This document shows positions 59,514 through 64,000 of a DNA stretch of 64,000 bases, piece after piece. Below the pieces are notes generated by a model that was not told the DNA's origin, did no database searches, and was given only the letters and a program-made list of their open reading frames with translations. A program made the translations under genes and the position numbers. The stretch comes from Bacteroides intestinalis (lineage in GTDB: Bacteria; Bacteroidota; Bacteroidia; Bacteroidales; Bacteroidaceae), in the NCBI RefSeq assembly GCF_003464595.1, contig NZ_QRZF01000014.1, forward strand, positions 83,805-147,804, written 5' to 3'. Each line of letters starts with the position of its first letter. The first letter of the stretch is position 1.

Positions 59514-60842
59514 ATGCAAGGAACAAAGAATCTGACTAAAGGGCCTATCAATCGCCAGTTATTTAATCTGGCGATACCCATTATGGCTACTTCCTTTATC
59601 CAGATGGCGTACAGCCTGACGGACATGGCATGGGTGGGCCGTTTAGGTAGCGAAGCAGTTGCTGCTGTTGGTGCAGTAGGTATACTCACCTGGATGTCCG
59701 GTTCCATAGCCTTACTGAATAAAGTTGGTTCTGAAGTCAGCGTAGGGCAATCTATCGGGGCTCGTAGCGAACAAGATGCACGGCAGTTCGCTTCGCATAA
59801 TATCAGTATTGCCCTGCTCATTTCTGTATGCTGGGCAGCCCTGTTATTTCTATTTGCCGATCCTATCCTGCATATATTCGAACTGAAAGAGCATATCACA
59901 CAGAATGCCGTAACTTACCTACGTATTGTCTCAACAGGATTACCTTTCGTCTTTTTATCAGCCGCCTTCACAGGAATATACAATGCGGCAGGACGCAGCA
60001 AGACACCTTTCTACATCAGTGGTACCGGATTGATAATGAATATCATACTCGACCCGTTATTTATCTTCGGTTTTGGCTGGGGAACAGTGGGTGCAGCCCT
60101 TGCCACATGGTTATCCGAAGCTACAGTATTCGGTATTTTCATTTATCAGCTACGGTATAAAGACAATCTGCTGGGAGGCTTCCCTTTTCTTACCCGTCTT
60201 AAAAAGAAATACACCCACCGTATATTCAAGCTCGGGCTTCCGGTAGCTACGCTGAATACCCTGTTTGCCTTTGTCAATATGTTCCTTTCACGTACGGCTT
60301 CGGAACAAGGGGGACACATCGGACTTATGGCTTTCACTACCGGAGGACAAATAGAGGCCATCACCTGGAATACCTCGCAAGGTTTCTCTACCGCATTAAG
60401 TACCTTCATTGCACAGAATTATGCTGCCGGAGAAAAATCAAGGGTAAAAAAGGCCTGGCGCACTACACTCTGGATGACATCCATATTCGGTACCCTATGC
60501 TCATTACTCTTCATCTTCTTTGGAAGTGAAGTGTTTTCCATTTTCGTACCCGAACCGGAGGCTTTCCGCGTAGGTGGTGATTTCCTGCGTATAGACGGTT
60601 ATTCACAGCTCTTCATGATGCTGGAAATTACCATGCAAGGCGTATTCTACGGATTGGGAAGAACAATTCCACCAGCCATCATCAGTATATCGTGCAACTA
60701 TATGCGTATACCCGTAGCCCTGCTTCTGGTACACATGGGAATGGGAGTAGACGCCATATGGTGGGCTGTAAGTGCAACAACCATTGCTAAGGGACTTATC
60801 CTCACACTCTGGTTTATACTTATAAAAAGAAAAATTCTCTAA
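59514..60842 (+). CDS. MATE-family multidrug efflux transporter
   Basis: The 442-residue protein has twelve predicted membrane helices in two halves. The N-terminus MQGTKNLTKGPINRQLFNLAIPIM and the segment TDMAWVGRLGSEAVAAVG are typical of MATE transporters, which export cationic drugs or metabolites in exchange for Na+ or H+. Later features are GRSKTPF and DPLFIFGFGWGTVGAALAT. The drug specificity is unknown. Monocistronic. Confidence 0.92.
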   Translation: MQGTKNLTKGPINRQLFNLAIPIMATSFIQMAYSLTDMAWVGRLGSEAVAAVGAVGILTWMSGSIALLNKVGSEVSVGQSIGARSEQDARQFASHNISIALLISVCWAALLFLFADPILHIFELKEHITQNAVTYLRIVSTGLPFVFLSAAFTGIYNAAGRSKTPFYISGTGLIMNIILDPLFIFGFGWGTVGAALATWLSEATVFGIFIYQLRYKDNLLGGFPFLTRLKKKYTHRIFKLGLPVATLNTLFAFVNMFLSRTASEQGGHIGLMAFTTGGQIEAITWNTSQGFSTALSTFIAQNYAAGEKSRVKKAWRTTLWMTSIFGTLCSLLFIFFGSEVFSIFVPEPEAFRVGGDFLRIDGYSQLFMMLEITMQGVFYGLGRTIPPAIISISCNYMRIPVALLLVHMGMGVDAIWWAVSATTIAKGLILTLWFILIKRKIL

Positions 60843-60894
60843 AAATGGAGAACAAAAGACCTAAACATAACATCAACATAATTGTTATATATCT

Positions 60895-60902
60895 AACTTT
60901 GC
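60895..60902 (+). promoter_or_regulatory. -7 box of the OmpA-like gene
   Basis: TAACTTTG, 36 nt before the ATG at 60939. Confidence 0.5.
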
Positions 60903-60938
60903 ATTACAAACATAGTAACATTTTTAAAAGAACAAATT

Positions 60939-61613
60939 ATGAAAAAGATGAAAATTAGTGTACTGCTATTGAGCGGTGCTATATTATTAGGAAGCTGTAG
61001 TACAATGAACAATACCGCAAAAGGCGGTGTGATTGGTGGTGGATCAGGCGCAGCAGCCGGTGCTATCATTGGCGGACTTATCGGTAAAGGTAAGGGAGCA
61101 GCTATCGGTGCGGCTGTCGGTGCGGCAGTAGGTACAGGTGCCGGTGTTGCCATTGGCCATAAGATGGATAAGAAAGCTGCCGAAGCTGCCAAAATTGAAG
61201 GTGCACAGGTAGAGAAAGTAACCGATACCAACGGACTTGCTGCTGTAAAAGTAACTTTCGAATCAGGCATCCTGTTTGGTTTTAATTCATCAGCATTGAG
61301 CAATACATCAAAAGCTTCTTTGCGCGAACTGGCCCAGATTCTGAAGGAAGACCCTACAACGGACATTGCTATCGTAGGTCATACTGATAAAGTAGGTACG
61401 TATGAGGCTAACATGAAAGTTTCAAAGGATCGTGCATATACTGTAGAAAACTATCTGCAGGATTGCGGTGTTTCTCCTGCACAATTCAAGCAAGTGGAAG
61501 GCGTAGGCTACAATCAGTATGATGACAGCATGACAGCCAGTCAAAACCGTCGCGTGGATATCTATATGTATGCCAGCGAACAGATGATTAAAAACGCAGA
61601 AGCAGGTAAATAA
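60939..61613 (+). CDS. OmpA-family lipoprotein with glycine-zipper segment
   Basis: The 224-residue protein has a lipoprotein signal (lipobox LLGSC, Cys 20), a glycine-zipper hydrophobic region (about 28-75, repeated GxxxG/GAAxG) and a C-terminal OmpA-like peptidoglycan-binding domain (about 105-215, with SALSNTSKASLRELA, TDIAIVGHTDKVGTYEAN and SQNRRVDIYM). It resembles Pal/YiaD-type proteins that bind peptidoglycan while anchored in a membrane. Monocistronic, ending in a word repeat. Confidence 0.9.
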   Translation: MKKMKISVLLLSGAILLGSCSTMNNTAKGGVIGGGSGAAAGAIIGGLIGKGKGAAIGAAVGAAVGTGAGVAIGHKMDKKAAEAAKIEGAQVEKVTDTNGLAAVKVTFESGILFGFNSSALSNTSKASLRELAQILKEDPTTDIAIVGHTDKVGTYEANMKVSKDRAYTVENYLQDCGVSPAQFKQVEGVGYNQYDDSMTASQNRRVDIYMYASEQMIKNAEAGK

Positions 61614-61702
61614 GCTACAAGATATAAAGCTACGAGCTACAAGTTGCTGCGCTATTAGTCCGAAAGGTACTTGTAGCTTGTAACTCGTAGCTCGTAGCTT
61701 GT
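61613..61702. repeat. Imperfect inverted repeat of GCTACAAG/GCTACGAG words
   Basis: The left arm (61613-61644) and right arm (61669-61702) iterate AGCTAC(A/G)AG words in opposite orientation. The innermost 10 bp, AGCTACAAGT/ACTTGTAGCT, match perfectly and outer parts match with slips. It sits at the stop of the OmpA-like gene. Confidence 0.7.
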
Positions 61703-61735
61703 CGTTACTAACCAACAAAAGCCACGACAATAAAT

Positions 61736-62473
61736 ATGAAGAAGGTTTTGCGAATCCTACGCAATCTGATACTCTTTTTCTTTATCTCCACTATTCTCAT
61801 GGTGGTGATCTATCGTTTTATTCCCGTTTACTTCACTCCCCTTATGGTTATCCGTAGTACCCAACAGATTTTTAAAGGCGAAAAACCGGTCTGGCATCAC
61901 AGTTGGGTTTCTTTTGATAAAATCTCTCCTCACCTGCCGATGGCGGTAATCGCTTCGGAAGACAATCGCTTTGCTACTCACAATGGTTTCGATTTCATAG
62001 AAATAAAAAAAGCTATGAAAGAGAATGAAACACGAAAGCGGAAGCGAGGAGCCAGTACCATCAGCCAACAGACAGCAAAAAATGTATTTCTTTGGCCCCA
62101 ATCTTCATGGACGCGAAAAGGACTTGAAGTTTACTTCACCTGGCTTATTGAACTCTGTTGGTCGAAAGAACGGATCATGGAAGTATATCTTAACTCTATC
62201 GAAATGGGAAAAGGTATTTATGGAGCAGAAGCTACCGCCAAATACAAGTTCCACACCACTGCCGCCAAACTAACAGCAGGGCAATGTGCATTGATTGCAG
62301 CAACCCTTCCCAACCCCATACGCTTTGATTCCGCACACCCGTCAGCTTACATCCTGCGCAGACAGTCACAGATATTAAGGCTGATGAAGTTAGTTCCCAA
62401 ATTCCCTCCGGTAGAAAAAGCAGAAAAGAAAGCAGTCAAGAAGCAGAAGACAGAGAAGAAGAAAAAGAAATAA
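61736..62473 (+). CDS. mtgA: Monofunctional biosynthetic peptidoglycan transglycosylase
   Basis: This 245-residue GT51 enzyme has an N-terminal membrane anchor (about 9-30). The catalytic Glu lies in [16 protein letters not shown], followed by [18 protein letters not shown] and the [19 protein letters not shown] segment (here IELCWSKE). It polymerises lipid II into glycan strands without a transpeptidase domain. The C-terminal 25 residues are Lys-rich ([16 protein letters not shown]), which is unusual for MtgA and could bind membrane or nucleic acid. Confidence 0.93.
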   Translation: MKKVLRILRNLILFFFISTILMVVIYRFIPVYFTPLMVIRSTQQIFKGEKPVWHHSWVSFDKISPHLPMAVIASEDNRFATHNGFDFIEIKKAMKENETRKRKRGASTISQQTAKNVFLWPQSSWTRKGLEVYFTWLIELCWSKERIMEVYLNSIEMGKGIYGAEATAKYKFHTTAAKLTAGQCALIAATLPNPIRFDSAHPSAYILRRQSQILRLMKLVPKFPPVEKAEKKAVKKQKTEKKKKK

Positions 62474-62479
62474 TCTGTG

Positions 62480-62487
62480 TATATTTG
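62480..62487 (+). promoter_or_regulatory. -7 box of the DUF5103 gene
   Basis: TATATTTG, 19 nt before the ATG at 62507, beginning just after the mtgA stop. Confidence 0.45.
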
Positions 62488-62506
62488 TGGCATTAATATC
62501 TACGGA

Positions 62507-63757
62507 ATGAAGAAAGCCTTGCCATTGTTCTTAATTTGCATACTTATCTGTTGTGGAGCACATGCTCAACGTACAGAAGTTTATAATCCGCATATACATA
62601 CGGTGCAGGTCATCGCTAACAACGACTATATGGCTCCTGCCGTCATCCGGTTGGGTGAAGGTGAAACTGTAGAAATCTCATTCGACCACCTCACGCACGA
62701 TTACCATCGTTATCAGTATGTCCTCACACATTGCAATGCAGACTGGACCCCGTCCGACCTTTCCGAAACAGAATACCTGGATGGTTTCAATGATAATCCG
62801 ATAGAGGATCATGATATTTCCGTCAACACTACTCTGCCCTACACACACTATCGCCTGACGCTTCCCAATGACCAGGTACGTCCCAAACTTTCCGGTAACT
62901 ATCGTCTGTTGGTTTATGATGATGCAGAGGGCAAGAATAAACCCGCTTTCAGCACTTGCTTCCGGATATTGGAGAAAGAGGTAAACATATCAGCACAAGT
63001 CAGCAGTGACACAGAGATAGATCGTAACAAGACCCATCAGCAAGTCAGCTTCAGTATCCAGCATAAGGGATATCCCATTCGTAACCCTCAGAATGAAATC
63101 AGAGTACACGTTTTACAGGATAATCGTACAGACAACGAAGTTACCAATCTTCAACCTTCTTACGTTGGTCCTGACCAGTTACGCTACGAACATAACCGTG
63201 CGCTGATATTTCCAGCAGGAAACGAATACCGCCGTTTCGAAATGGTGAGTACACGATATGCCTCACAAGGTGTGGAAAGTATCCGCTATCATGCCCCTTA
63301 CTATCACGTCACGCTGCAACCGGACCAGCCACGCCTACTAAATTATAGTTATGACCAGGATCAGAATGGGCGTTTTGTAATACGGTATGATGAGGCGGTG
63401 GATAACAATACGGAAGCAGATTACTTCTTTGTACATTTCTCTCTGTTATGGGAGAACCCGCTTACAGAGGGAAAGTTTTATCTGCAAGGAGCTTTCACGT
63501 ATGATGATTTTAATGAAGAGAATCTGTTGAAATACAACCCGGAGACTCACGCTTATGAGTGTACCCGATTGCTGAAACAGGGAGCATATAATTATCAGTA
63601 TCTGTATGTAGCACCCGGAAGTACGGTAGGAAGCACCGCACAGGCAGAGGGGAATTTCTATGAAACGGAGAATGAATATCTGATACTTGTTTACCACCGG
63701 CCCTTTGGCGAAAGATATGACCGGCTGATCGGTATGCAACAGGTTAGTTATAAATAA
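62507..63757 (+). CDS. DUF5103 family exported protein
   Basis: The 416-residue protein has a signal peptide (about 1-20, CGAHAQ). The N-terminal domain (YNPHIHTVQVIAN, then VEISFDHLTHDYHRYQYVL, HCNADW and SDLSETEYLDGF) and the beta-rich remainder match DUF5103 of Bacteroidota, periplasmic proteins with an N-terminal type-II-like domain; some relatives were once linked to gliding/secretion, but no role is established. ATG at 62507 begins the signal peptide. Confidence 0.85.
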   Translation: MKKALPLFLICILICCGAHAQRTEVYNPHIHTVQVIANNDYMAPAVIRLGEGETVEISFDHLTHDYHRYQYVLTHCNADWTPSDLSETEYLDGFNDNPIEDHDISVNTTLPYTHYRLTLPNDQVRPKLSGNYRLLVYDDAEGKNKPAFSTCFRILEKEVNISAQVSSDTEIDRNKTHQQVSFSIQHKGYPIRNPQNEIRVHVLQDNRTDNEVTNLQPSYVGPDQLRYEHNRALIFPAGNEYRRFEMVSTRYASQGVESIRYHAPYYHVTLQPDQPRLLNYSYDQDQNGRFVIRYDEAVDNNTEADYFFVHFSLLWENPLTEGKFYLQGAFTYDDFNEENLLKYNPETHAYECTRLLKQGAYNYQYLYVAPGSTVGSTAQAEGNFYETENEYLILVYHRPFGERYDRLIGMQQVSYK

Positions 63758-63765
63758 GAAGCTAC

Positions 63766-63799
63766 CTAAACAGGTATAAGAAGCAAGCTAAACAGGTAT
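63766..63799. repeat. Direct repeat CTAAACAGGTAT
   Basis: The 12-mer occurs at 63766-63777 and 63788-63799 (period 22), with a degenerate third copy (CTAAACAGTA) near 63820. It lies between the last gene and the next inverted repeat. Confidence 0.6.
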
Positions 63800-63836
63800 T
63801 TACCCAGCACATTTTGCATCTAAACAGTAAGTCTTA

Positions 63837-63930
63837 TTGGGTGTTGACGTTGGTTAACAGGCCTGTCAACGTTGGTTAACAGAACCGTCAACCAACGTTG
63901 ACAGACCTGTTAACCAAGGTTGGCACCCAA
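63837..63930. repeat. 40-bp-arm inverted repeat of GTTGAC/GTTAACAG words
   Basis: Arms 63837-63876 and 63891-63930 match at about 34 of 40 positions around a 14-nt loop. Arms consist of GTTGGTTAACAG and CTGTCAAC words, so the left arm also repeats itself directly. No gene follows before the window ends. Confidence 0.8.
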
Positions 63931-64000
63931 TTATTCCTAAGAGCAAACGTTATATTGACTATGCCTGTAAACGGTTTACACTCTCTAATAATCTCTTCCT

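Overview
The window looks like chromosomal DNA of a Bacteroides species (Bacteroidota, Bacteroidales). Most intergenic regions carry the Bacteroides -7 promoter box TAnnTTTG, sometimes with a TTG-containing -33 box 19-20 nt upstream. The genes are typical of the group: a complete Na+-translocating NADH:quinone reductase operon, a TonB-dependent receptor with a CarboxypepD_reg-like N-terminus, many signal-peptide or lipobox proteins, and DUF families common in Bacteroidales (DUF5686, DUF5103, DUF4251, DUF3575). No phage, integrase, transposase or CRISPR array was seen. The species cannot be named from the sequence alone.

Layout. 0-4.6 kb: tail of a CDGSH iron-sulfur protein, a YigZ/IMPACT protein, a membrane protein with glycerate kinase, an FKBP isomerase with an Isf-like flavoprotein, and an aspartate-dehydrogenase-like protein. 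4.6-7.6 kb: a 2-hydroxyacid-dehydrogenase-like protein without its catalytic residues, two very small genes, and an ECF sigma/putative anti-sigma operon. That operon faces a small membrane protein across two matching divergent ECF-type promoters. 7.6-11.5 kb: serine biosynthesis operon (serC, an inserted four-helix-bundle gene, serA, a small membrane protein, DUF1015). 11.8-19.2 kb: DbpA-like helicase, then nqrABCDEF with promoter and terminator. 19.5-29.2 kb: periplasmic C1 peptidase, outer-membrane barrel, membrane GT2, four-PAS hybrid histidine kinase, a carboxyltransferase with a degenerate biotinyl domain, and a second ECF sigma factor. 29.4-39.3 kb: M16 peptidase, TRIC-type channel, an aberrant UDP-GlcNAc 2-epimerase homologue, GT2, DUF5686 protein and RarA. 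39.4-48 kb: a hydroxyacid dehydrogenase with two EEP-fold nucleases/phosphatases, converging on a TonB receptor and its lipoprotein partner; this may be a nucleic-acid or phosphoester scavenging locus. 48-64 kb: EttA-like ABC-F protein, tRNA-Lys, DUF3575 protein, a 1401-residue CoA-dehydratase-activase fusion with a TetR regulator and a candidate operator, DUF4251 protein, AraC regulator, PPOx protein, S41 protease, MATE transporter, OmpA-like lipoprotein, MtgA and DUF5103 protein.

The most unusual non-coding feature is a set of long intergenic inverted repeats whose arms are iterations of a short word, a different word at each locus. Several are perfect over 26-31 bp. Two related elements interrupt the ser and nqr operons and share their end sequences; one carries a four-helix-bundle (S23-type) gene and the other is empty. 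Other leads are the matched divergent ECF promoters, a TetR operator candidate at a transcription start, apparent leaderless genes, and three enzyme homologues that have lost catalytic residues.
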